Origin: a virus | Length of the DNA stretch: 29,672 nucleotides | Reading direction: 5' to 3' (one strand) | IMG/VR virus record: IMGVR_UViG_3300036846_000165 | Span: 1-29,672 of that record | Shown here: piece by piece, positions 13,382 through 19,306 of the stretch | Position numbering within the stretch: position 1 is the stretch's first letter | Layout: each line of letters begins with the position of its first letter | Made by a program: the position numbers and the translations under genes | Notes under the pieces: model-generated | The model's input: only the letters and a program-made list of their open reading frames with translations | What the model was told of the DNA's origin: nothing | The model's database searches: none

Positions 13382-14154
13382 GACGCGACCTCGAGCGACG
13401 GCGGAGGATCGAGCGCGTCGCCGATCGTCGCGGTGCGCGGCAGCGCCCGGAATCGTGCGACCTGCTGCGCGTACAGAAACGACCGAAACGTCTCGTCGCT
13501 GACGTCGACCGGGTGCACGCTGTACCCGTCCGCCCGGAGGTGCACCGCGTACGCGTGTGCGATCGGCGGGAGCGGCTGCTCGGCGTCGTCGAGCACGATT
13601 GTCTCGGCGTGGGCGTAGGCGGCGAGCTGCAGCGCGGTTTCCGGCCAGACGCCGCTGGCGCCGGTTTTCCAGTCGATCAGCGAGACGCCGTCAGCCCCCC
13701 CCCCCCCGTCGACGTGCGCGAGCAGGTCGAGTGTGCCGGCGTAGTGCCAGCGGCGCGAGAGCACCATCGCCTCGACCGCGATCTCTTCGACGTGCCACTG
13801 CTCGACGAATTGCAGGTACGCGTCGACGTGACCGAGTAGCTCGTCGGGCACCTCGACCTCTGCGCCCGCGGCGAGCTTCGCGGCGAGGTCGTGCACGGCG
13901 GTACCGCGGATCGTGCCGCGCCCCCACGTCTCGAAGCGGCCGCGCTCGATCGCGTGCAGACGCTTCGCGAGCGGCTGCCCGGCGAGATCGTCCCAATGCT
14001 CGAGCGCGTACGCGGCGGTCTCGCGTGCGGCTGCGTCGATCAGGTTCGGTTTCGGTACGCCGTCGCCGATCACCTTCGTGACGCCGTCGACGGGTTCGCC
14101 GTCGTCGTCGACGTAGCGGTGACCGGACCCGGCGCGTATGCGGCGCCAGCTCAC
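13378..14154 (-). CDS. PD-(D/E)XK exonuclease (Cas4/RecB-like), partner of RecT
   Basis: A 258-residue nuclease. The nuclease core includes GTAVHDLAAKLAAG (His88), EAMVLSRRWHYAGTLDLLAHVD with the catalytic Asp of GTLDLLA, LIDWKTG with the D-x-K pair, and the QLAAYAHAE helix with its Gln. These are the motifs of the Cas4/RecB-like PD-(D/E)XK group, used in phages for 5'-3' resection with RecT. The GTG start follows the excisionase stop by 4 bases. Between strand motifs the gene contains a 13-base cytosine run (coding GGGG), so a slip of one base would shift frame just ahead of LIDWKTG and destroy the active site. Confidence 0.83.
   Translation of the reverse strand: MSWRRIRAGSGHRYVDDDGEPVDGVTKVIGDGVPKPNLIDAAARETAAYALEHWDDLAGQPLAKRLHAIERGRFETWGRGTIRGTAVHDLAAKLAAGAEVEVPDELLGHVDAYLQFVEQWHVEEIAVEAMVLSRRWHYAGTLDLLAHVDGGGGADGVSLIDWKTGASGVWPETALQLAAYAHAETIVLDDAEQPLPPIAHAYAVHLRADGYSVHPVDVSDETFRSFLYAQQVARFRALPRTATIGDALDPPPSLEVAS
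13695..13707. repeat. 13-base cytosine homopolymer in the exonuclease gene
   Basis: An uninterrupted run of 13 C (G on the coding strand) encodes the Gly-rich loop in HVDGGGGADGV. It lies between the catalytic GTLDLLA motif and LIDWKTG. As a homopolymer it is prone to slippage during replication, and a change of one or two bases would truncate the nuclease. It could be a phase-variation switch or a sequencing/assembly-sensitive spot. Confidence 0.75.
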
Positions 14155-14158
14155 GCTG

Positions 14159-14356
14159 CTAGCTCGCGCGTTCGGTCGCGCTGGCGTCGAGCCGCTCGAG
14201 GCTGGCGCGCGTGATCCTGATTCCTCTGCGGCCGCCAGTGCGTATCGCGTCGAATTGGCCGCGCTGCACCATCTGGCGCACGGTTCTTTCGGCGCAGCGG
14301 AGGTGCGCGGCTACCTCTGGGACGGTTAGGTACGGACTGCGGTCGTCGTCGCTCAT
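14159..14356 (-). CDS. xis: Excisionase / MerR-type small DNA-binding protein
   Basis: A 65-residue HTH protein of the excisionase (HTH_17) type: LTVPEVAAHLRCAERTVRQMVQRGQFDAIRTGGRRGIRITRASLERL holds the winged helix-turn-helix. Such proteins bend DNA at the attachment site to favour excision by the integrase. It lies directly next to the integrase gene across the candidate attachment/operator region, and its stop is 4 bases before the exonuclease start. ATG start; only a G-rich weak Shine-Dalgarno (GGGGG, 12 bases upstream). It could also act as a regulator of the early operon. The assignment follows the HTH plus location. Confidence 0.75.
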   Translation of the reverse strand: MSDDDRSPYLTVPEVAAHLRCAERTVRQMVQRGQFDAIRTGGRRGIRITRASLERLDASATERAS

Positions 14357-14441
14357 GGCGGCGGTACCCCCTAGGACGGTCGTGCGAAATTCTCAGCCGC
14401 CCGGCTGCAGCGCCCGCGGTCCCGCGCGCCGTCGAGCGTCG

Positions 14442-14470
14442 AACATACGCTCACGGCCGCTATCGGTCCA
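14442..14470 (-). promoter_or_regulatory. Candidate promoter of the excisionase-recombination operon
   Basis: On the minus strand TGGACC, 17 bases, then TATGTT gives a sigma-70-like promoter (4 of 6 matches in each box) about 79 bases before the excisionase ATG. Its spacer contains one copy of the ACGGCCGCT motif that recurs twice near the integrase stop codon, so a protein binding that motif would block this promoter. Assignment is by inspection only. Confidence 0.4.
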
Positions 14471-14587
14471 TAGGCTGCGACCTGCCAATACGCGCGACGC
14501 GTGCCGTATAAGTAGCCGACTGTCGCCGTATAAGTAGCTAACGGCCGCTCACGGTCTGATAGTCGACTCTCAGATACGGCCGCTCAC
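14453..14587. other. Candidate attachment/operator region between integrase and excisionase
   Basis: The 213-base gap between excisionase start and integrase stop holds ordered repeats: ACGGCCGCT at 14453, 14541 and 14576 (the last two extended to ACGGCCGCTCAC), and GCCGTATAAGTAGC at 14503 and 14525, a direct repeat with 22-base period. Repeats of this kind beside int and xis are typical of integrase arm-type or Xis sites, and the ACGGCCGCT copies could also be operators. If the two units are tandem prophages, their shared attachment junction should lie here. The core crossover cannot be identified without the host junctions. Confidence 0.45.
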
Positions 14588-15727
14588 TGCGTGCCACGTC
14601 GCCTCGAGCGCGGAGGTCGCGCCGTCGTCGACGCCGCTCACGACGTGCGCGTAGCTGTCGAGCATCGTCTGCGACGACGACCACCCGCGCGCCGCCGCGC
14701 TCACGACGTTCACGCCGCCCGCGAGCATCGACGTCGCCGAGACGTGCCGCAGGTCGTGAAATCTGACGTCGCCGACCTTCGCCGCCGTGCGCGCCCGGCG
14801 CCACCGCTGACCGAGCGACCGCGGGTCGACGTGACCGCGCTCGAGCACGACCGAGAGCACCGCACGGTCGCCGAGATCGTCGTCGACGTCGAGACCGGCG
14901 TGCGCCGCTTGCTCGAGCTGGCGGGCGTAGCGGTCGGTCAGCATGGCGACGCACGACGCGTCGACGCGGACGTGCCGCGGCCGCCCGGTTTTCGTCGGCT
15001 TGCGCACGAGCTGCGTCTCGCCCCGTGCGCCCTTGAGCGCGGCGCGGGTCACGGTCGCCTCGATCCGCACGACGCCGCCGAGCAGGTCGACGTCACGCCA
15101 GCGCAGCGCCGCCAGTTCGCCTTGCCGAGCGCCGGTCGCGATCGCCAGCTGCACGATCTCGCGCACCTCACGGTCACCCGCCGCGAGCACCTTCGCGACC
15201 TCGCCGAGATCGAGCGTCTCGTGCGCACGCTGGCGCGGTGCGGCGCCGAGCACGCGGGCGCTCTCGTACTGCTCGCGCTGCACCCACCGCAGCGGCGGCC
15301 GCGCGACGTCATTGAGCGCGGCGCGGATCAGCGCCCGGATCAGGCGGACCGAGCGCGTCGAGAGCACGCCGGCACCGGGTGCGTCGCTGCCGTCGAGCAG
15401 CTGGGAGTAGTACCGCTCGAGCAGGTCGACGTCGAGGCGGTCGAGGCGCGTCTCGCCGACCCACGAGCCGCGCACGCGGCGCGCCTGCTGCCCGTAACCG
15501 AGCCGCGTATTCGGCGCGAACCGCGGACCGTGCAGCGAGAGATACCGCTCGACCGCATCTGAGACCGTCATACGGTCCGCGGCCGCGGGGCGTGCGCGCA
15601 GCTGCCGCTCGCGCGCCTGCGCGTCTTCGAGCGTGTCCTCGGTACGGCAGACGCGTTCGCGCTTGCCGTCGTGCGAGCGCCGCTCGACCGTCACCTTGTA
15701 CCGGCCGTTACTGAGGTGCTGGATCAT
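14570..15727 (-). CDS. int: Tyrosine recombinase integrase
   Basis: A 385-residue site-specific recombinase. Residues 1-50 form an arm-binding beta domain (MIQHLSNGRYKVTVERRSHDGKRERV...), 50-165 the SAM-like core-binding domain, and 170-385 the catalytic domain. The catalytic residues visible are Arg201 (ATGARQGELAALRW), a lysine in the PTKTGRPRHV strand, His324 and Arg327 (FHDLRH), Trp349 in the place often held by His (ARGWSSSQTML), and the nucleophile Tyr359 (MLDSYAHV). It inserts and excises phage DNA. A longer frame exists upstream, but the ATG is preferred with an AAGGG ribosome site about 12 bases before it. The last codons overlap one of the ACGGCCGCT repeats. Confidence 0.92.
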   Translation of the reverse strand: MIQHLSNGRYKVTVERRSHDGKRERVCRTEDTLEDAQARERQLRARPAAADRMTVSDAVERYLSLHGPRFAPNTRLGYGQQARRVRGSWVGETRLDRLDVDLLERYYSQLLDGSDAPGAGVLSTRSVRLIRALIRAALNDVARPPLRWVQREQYESARVLGAAPRQRAHETLDLGEVAKVLAAGDREVREIVQLAIATGARQGELAALRWRDVDLLGGVVRIEATVTRAALKGARGETQLVRKPTKTGRPRHVRVDASCVAMLTDRYARQLEQAAHAGLDVDDDLGDRAVLSVVLERGHVDPRSLGQRWRRARTAAKVGDVRFHDLRHVSATSMLAGGVNVVSAAARGWSSSQTMLDSYAHVVSGVDDGATSALEATWHAVSGRI

Positions 15728-15756
15728 TGTGCGTGTTCCCTTCGGAGTGAGGTGCG

Positions 15757-15906
15757 CTATCGAGTGAGGTAAACGAGCGCCGCCAGCGGCACGAGCACCG
15801 CGCAGCAGACGATCAGCGACGGCAGAAAGTGCGGCAGCTCGTCGGCGCGGTGCTCGCCGCCGACGAGCCAGACGTACCACCGCGGCCGGAAATTGTTCGC
15901 AGTCAT
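15757..15906 (-). CDS. Small membrane protein upstream of the integrase
   Basis: A 49-residue protein, MTANNFRPRWYVWLVGGEHRADELPHF..., with a soluble N-terminal half and a C-terminal membrane span (LIVCCAVLVPLAALVYLTR). CGAAGGGA lies about 5 bases before the ATG, and the same CTCCGAAGGGA element precedes the integrase gene, so both are probably translated from one transcript. It is 29 bases upstream of int. The family is not recognised. A lysogeny-linked membrane protein such as a superinfection exclusion factor is one possibility. Confidence 0.6.
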   Translation of the reverse strand: MTANNFRPRWYVWLVGGEHRADELPHFLPSLIVCCAVLVPLAALVYLTR

Positions 15907-16029
15907 TGCTGTCCCTTCGGAGGTGTCCCGTCCCGGTATGTCCGGGTGGCGGACGAGGTGGCGCCGCCCCAGTCGGGTGGCGTATCTAACGGCCGTAACG
16001 GTACCTACGTGCCGCTATGTCTGCAGGTC

Positions 16030-16058
16030 AGGGTACGTGCGTCCCGTCCGCGACACAA
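16030..16058 (-). promoter_or_regulatory. Candidate promoter for the membrane protein-integrase operon
   Basis: On the minus strand TTGTGT, 17 bases, then TACCCT could be -35 and -10 boxes, placing a start near 16023 and a leader of about 117 bases before the small membrane protein gene. The ACGGCCGT palindrome lies in that leader and might be an operator. The match to consensus is weak in the -35 box. Confidence 0.3.
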
Positions 16059-16199
16059 TCGGCAGTTATACGCGCCCGACGTGCTGACCTGCGCAAACGC
16101 GCTCTCGCAGGTGGCGCGCAGGTGGCGCGGCTCCGCTCAGACGCACGATCTACCCTTCGCGGTCGAGCGTGCGCGCGGGTGACGCCCGGCGCCGTAGGT

Positions 16200-16221
16200 G
16201 GCAACCTTCGGAGCGGTTGCC
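16200..16221 (-). terminator. Hairpin downstream of the lysis genes
   Basis: GGCAACC and its exact complement GGTTGCC around an 8-base loop, 19 bases after the last lysis-cassette stop codon. There is no U-run, but actinobacterial terminators often lack one. Its position between the late transcript and the integrase operon fits a terminator. The loop carries the CTCCGAAGG sequence also used before the two downstream genes. Confidence 0.5.
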
Positions 16222-16239
16222 GAGCCGCCCGCGCGCCGC

Positions 16240-16329
16240 TCAGCGCAGCAGCCACACGAGCAGCGCCACCCAGCAGACGAGCGCCACCGCGGCGAGCGTC
16301 GTCAGCTCGAGCGCCTCGAGCGCGTGCAC
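16240..16329 (-). CDS. 29-residue membrane peptide at the end of the lysis cassette
   Basis: Reads MHALEALELTTLAAVALVCWVALLVWLLR, essentially a single membrane span with a short acidic N terminus. The GTG start is 20 bases after the holin stop. It is short for a gene, but its position, hydrophobic character and good fit to a membrane helix suggest a second holin, antiholin or pinholin-like peptide working with the holin upstream. No copy A equivalent is in the window to test conservation. Confidence 0.5.
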   Translation of the reverse strand: MHALEALELTTLAAVALVCWVALLVWLLR

Positions 16330-16349
16330 CTCGAGACGCCCGGACGCGG

Positions 16350-16538
16350 CTAGTGCGTGAGAAACGCGGCCACGAGACCGAGCAGCGCGACCGCGATCAG
16401 CGCCCGGTACAGGTCGCGTGCCATCCCTGCGACGACCGCCGCGACCGCGCACAGCACCGCGGCGACGATCAGGTATACGAGCACGACGCCCGCGGGTTTG
16501 TTCGCAAGGTACGACGCGGCCACGAGCGCGGCCGTCAC
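16350..16538 (-). CDS. Holin-like two-span membrane protein
   Basis: A 62-residue protein with two strong membrane segments, VVLVYLIVAAVLCAVAAVVAG and LIAVALLGLVAAFL, separated by the charged turn MARDLYR, plus a weaker hydrophobic N terminus. This size and topology directly after the endolysin gene fit a class II-type holin that opens the membrane for the amidase. The GTG overlapping the endolysin stop (GTGA) is chosen over an upstream GTG because it follows the overlap pattern of the operon. Assignment by topology and context. Confidence 0.72.
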   Translation of the reverse strand: MTAALVAASYLANKPAGVVLVYLIVAAVLCAVAAVVAGMARDLYRALIAVALLGLVAAFLTH

Positions 16539-17269
16539 GACGACCACTCGAGCAGATATGAGCCGGTCTGATTGTTGCCGAGATCGAACAGTGCGACGAC
16601 GCCGCGCCCGTCCGGGCGCCCGCCTGCGTCGACGGTCGGCGCGATATCGAGCAGCCGGCTCCCGGCCGCCTTGACCGCGGCGTCGGTCGACTGCCAGACC
16701 CGATTACTGCCGCTCGCCTTGTCGCCACGCAGTGATGCGCCGTTCTCCAACAGGATGCACGCGAGCGCCGGTACCGGCCGCGCGGTCGGTACGCGCCCGG
16801 CCGGGTTCGGCCGCTGATTACTGGCCACGGTTGTCAAGAGATCACCTCCGGTAGTAGGCGGCGCGCTCGTGCTCGAGCTGCCGGTGCACGCCGCGACGAC
16901 CTCAGACCATCGTTGCATCGTGCGGTCGCCAGGGCAGACCGTGCCGCTACCCGGTGAATCCTTGTGCGCCCGCACGGTCGGCGCCGAGACGACGTACCCG
17001 CGCGCCCTCGCGTCGGCGCACGCCGCCCGGATCGACGCGAGATCGTCGTCAGTCACCGCGTGGTCCATACGGTTACCGCTCAGACACAGATCGAGACTGA
17101 CGCCGTTGTAATCGAGCGTCGCGTATGACGCCCAGACGTCACGCAGCCGCGCCCACGACCCGAGACCGAATCCGTACGTGTAGCCGCCGTGCGCGTACCG
17201 GCTCGGGTCGGCAGTCGGCGCGCCTGCGCCCTCGTGGTGCACGGTCACGAGCGAGACCGGCGCCGCCAC
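16535..17269 (-). CDS. Endolysin, N-acetylmuramoyl-L-alanine amidase (Amidase_2)
   Basis: A 244-residue peptidoglycan amidase. Residues 5-130 form the Amidase_2/PGRP domain, with zinc ligands His11 in VTVHHEG, His102 in RAHKDSPG and Cys112 in TVCPG; FGLGSWARLRDVWASYATLDYNGVSLDLCLSGN and MDHAVTDDDLASIRAACADARA are the family strands and helices. It cuts the amide bond between N-acetylmuramic acid and L-Ala. A Ser/Thr/Pro linker (130-150) leads to a C-terminal region of about 90 residues of unknown type, probably wall binding. No signal peptide is seen, so it depends on the holin. The GTG start directly follows the TAG of the acidic peptide gene. No mycolyl-arabinogalactan esterase is nearby. 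Confidence 0.88.
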   Translation of the reverse strand: MAAPVSLVTVHHEGAGAPTADPSRYAHGGYTYGFGLGSWARLRDVWASYATLDYNGVSLDLCLSGNRMDHAVTDDDLASIRAACADARARGYVVSAPTVRAHKDSPGSGTVCPGDRTMQRWSEVVAACTGSSSTSAPPTTGGDLLTTVASNQRPNPAGRVPTARPVPALACILLENGASLRGDKASGSNRVWQSTDAAVKAAGSRLLDIAPTVDAGGRPDGRGVVALFDLGNNQTGSYLLEWSS

Positions 17270-17392
17270 CTAGTCCGCCTCGTCGCTCTCGTCGTGCTGC
17301 TCGTGATCGCGCTCGCCGCGGGCGTCGTCGGCTGCCTCGCGCTGCTCGTCGGTCTCGCCCTCGTCGTGCTCGTTCGGTTCGGTCGGAGTCAT
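17270..17392 (-). CDS. 40-residue highly acidic peptide upstream of the endolysin
   Basis: Reads MTPTEPNEHDEGETDEQREAADDARG..., about half Asp, Glu and His with no hydrophobic core, so probably unstructured. A clear Shine-Dalgarno GGTGAGG ends 2-3 bases before the ATG. Its TAG stop abuts the endolysin GTG with no base between, so it may act as a leader whose translation controls lysin synthesis, or a cofactor of lysis or tail assembly. Unrecognised; support comes from the ribosome site and the abutting stop/start. Confidence 0.6.
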   Translation of the reverse strand: MTPTEPNEHDEGETDEQREAADDARGERDHEQHDESDEAD

Positions 17393-17406
17393 AGCCTCAC
17401 CTTTCG

Positions 17407-18018
17407 TTATGCGGTTGCGAGTGAGTCGCCGATCCGCAGCAGTGACAACCGCACGACGCTCGCGCTCGTCGGCGCGTTCGCGGTCCAGACGACCCGGAAC
17501 GTCTGACTATCCGCGCACTGCCGTAGCCAGCTCCCCTGCTGGTAGACCGTCTGCGATGGCGCGGTCGAGATCATATTGAGCGCCATACCCAGCGGCGCGT
17601 TCGAGCTGTCGCGCAGCTCGGCGCCGTTCAGGATCGCCGCCGACAGGTAGCCGATCTGCAGCGAGATCTGATACAGCCCACCCGCGCCGACCGGGATCGT
17701 GATCGTGTTCGCGGCGAGCCATCCTGCGGCGCCGCCGATCACGGTCGCGAGCGGCATCACCGCGCCGACCGCGGGACTGCCACTCGCGCCGCTCGCAATG
17801 ATTCCGCGCGGGGTACCGAGCGGTACCCACGCGGTGCCGTTGTACGTCTCGAGCCCGGCGCCCTGCACGTAACAGACCGCGCCGATCGGCGGAGTCGGCC
17901 ACTGCGAGTCGCGCTGCGCCGCGGACGTGAATTGTGCGACGACCTGCGACTGCAGAAACGCGTTCTGATCGGCGGACGTCACGCGCTCGAGGTACGCCCA
18001 TGTCTTCATTCCGGGCAT
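17407..18018 (-). CDS. Tail fibre / minor tail protein with C1q-like C terminus
   Basis: A 203-residue protein. The N terminus (KTWAYLERVTSADQNAFLQSQVVAQFTSAAQRDSQW) is helical and probably attaches to the tail tip. PTPPIGAVCYVQGAGLETYNGTAWVPLG is a motif typical of siphovirus tail tip/fibre proteins. Residues about 75-203 are strand-rich (ITIPVGAGGLYQISLQIGYL, ALNMIS, VVRLSLLRIGD) and resemble a trimeric C1q/TNF-like receptor-binding head. GGAGG lies about 8 bases before the first ATG. It follows the tail-tip gene and precedes lysis. It resembles in layout the second fibre of copy B between terL and portal. Function inferred. Confidence 0.7.
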   Translation of the reverse strand: MPGMKTWAYLERVTSADQNAFLQSQVVAQFTSAAQRDSQWPTPPIGAVCYVQGAGLETYNGTAWVPLGTPRGIIASGASGSPAVGAVMPLATVIGGAAGWLAANTITIPVGAGGLYQISLQIGYLSAAILNGAELRDSSNAPLGMALNMISTAPSQTVYQQGSWLRQCADSQTFRVVWTANAPTSASVVRLSLLRIGDSLATA

Positions 18019-18031
18019 AGCTGCTGCCTCC

Positions 18032-19306
18032 CTATCCGAGCCGCACGAGATCGAGCTGCGAATTGTTCGGGTCGTCGAGAATGAACGGCGCGAAACCCGC
18101 CGTCGATGAGAGCGCGTAGGTGACGGTCCAGCTCACCCGGTCGAGTGTCACCGCCCAGCCGCGCACGAGCGCGTCGGTCGAGATCGCGACCGGGTGCACG
18201 GCCGGGTCGACGTCGACGTGCCAGCGGTCGAGATACGCGGTCGCGAGCACGATCGGCCACAGGTGCGCCGGGTCGACCTGCGGCGTGACCGTCAGCGCGT
18301 CGACACGACGAAACGGCACGCTTGAGGTCTGCAGCACGAGCGACGCCCACGCCTGCACGTCGCCGTCGGTATCGAGCGCGAGATCGTTCCGCCCCCAGCG
18401 GTGCGGCAGATACTTAGAAACCGACGCGCCGTCGCGTGCGGTCTGCTGCGTGCCACTCGGCCGTGCCGCGTCGACGATGTTCTTGAGCAGGGTGTCATCG
18501 CTCGCGGTGACGACGTCCTCGTAGCGGAGCTGGGAGGCGCCCGGACCCCAATCCGCGACCGGCGCCGCGGACGAGACGATCGCGCCCATAACCGTCTCGC
18601 GGGTCCGGAACGTCGCCGCACCTGACGGCGCGATAAACACGGCGCCGAGCTCGGAGTCGTTCACTAATAGCAGCTCGGTCCACGCGTCATTGGCGAGCGT
18701 CGTCGCGGCCATGATCCGCCCGCCCGCCTGCAGGTCACGGGCGCCGGTCCACTCCGCCTCGGTCAGTATCCGGTCGACGCGCTGGCTCGCGGTGTCACCT
18801 TCGCCGAGCGGCGACTGCGCGGGCGCGTTGTACGCGGAGAGCAGCGCGGTCGCGTCGGTCGACTGCAGCGTGACCGTGCAGTCGAGCGTGTGCGGGTCGA
18901 AGGCGAGCAGGTACGCGTTCACGTACCCGGTAAACAACGGCACCCACGCGCCCACGGTCGGCTGCACGATGCGCGCCTGCACGTCGAGACCGATCATCGG
19001 CACGAGCGGCGTATCGTCGCCACCGATCGGATACTGCGCGTCATTGTTATCGAGCACGACCGTCGCCGACGCGGCTTCCCAGCGGGTCAGCACGCCATCG
19101 GTCCGCGTCGCGCCCCACCGGTACGCGACCTGCCGGACGTCGCACGTCACGTCGACGTACGGCGCCGTAGGCGAGCCGAGCACCGCGTAGTCGAGCTGGC
19201 TGAATGTCGGATCGTCGAGCGTGAACGTCGGGTCGGCGCCACTGCTCGACCCGATCGCGAGCTGCACGCGGACCTCGACCCAATCGGACCACAGCGCGTC
19301 GATCAC
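18032..19306 (-). CDS. Minor tail / tail-tip protein
   Basis: A 424-residue protein placed after the tape measure, the site of tail-tip (Dit/hub-type) proteins. It has alternating strands with segments typical of siphovirus tail-tip proteins: DVTCDVRQVAYRWG, ASATVVLDNNDAQYPIGGDDTPLVPMIGLDVQARI, and PLFTGYVNAYLLAFDPHTLDCTVTLQSTDATALLSAY. A 15-residue motif LDDPxxSQLDxxxLG occurs near the N terminus (30-44) and again as the last 15 residues (410-424). The GTG start overlaps the tape measure stop (GTGA). Hub, distal tail or other role cannot be separated by inspection. Confidence 0.75.
   Translation of the reverse strand: MIDALWSDWVEVRVQLAIGSSSGADPTFTLDDPTFSQLDYAVLGSPTAPYVDVTCDVRQVAYRWGATRTDGVLTRWEAASATVVLDNNDAQYPIGGDDTPLVPMIGLDVQARIVQPTVGAWVPLFTGYVNAYLLAFDPHTLDCTVTLQSTDATALLSAYNAPAQSPLGEGDTASQRVDRILTEAEWTGARDLQAGGRIMAATTLANDAWTELLLVNDSELGAVFIAPSGAATFRTRETVMGAIVSSAAPVADWGPGASQLRYEDVVTASDDTLLKNIVDAARPSGTQQTARDGASVSKYLPHRWGRNDLALDTDGDVQAWASLVLQTSSVPFRRVDALTVTPQVDPAHLWPIVLATAYLDRWHVDVDPAVHPVAISTDALVRGWAVTLDRVSWTVTYALSSTAGFAPFILDDPNNSQLDLVRLG

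Larger units (their letters stand above)
15907..16239. other. 333-base non-coding gap between lysis and integrase genes
   Basis: I see no convincing gene here. The gap contains a hairpin next to the lysis end, a candidate minus-strand promoter and an 8-bp palindrome ACGGCCGT at 15989-15996 (within ACGGCCGTAACGG), similar to the ACGGCCGCT repeats beyond the integrase. The nonamer CCTTCGGAG occurs at three places around here (about 15739, 15914, 16206), twice as a ribosome-site element and once in the hairpin loop. It also holds CGCCCGGCGCCGT at 16183-16195, the left half of the capsid-downstream hairpin without its partner. Confidence 0.5.
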
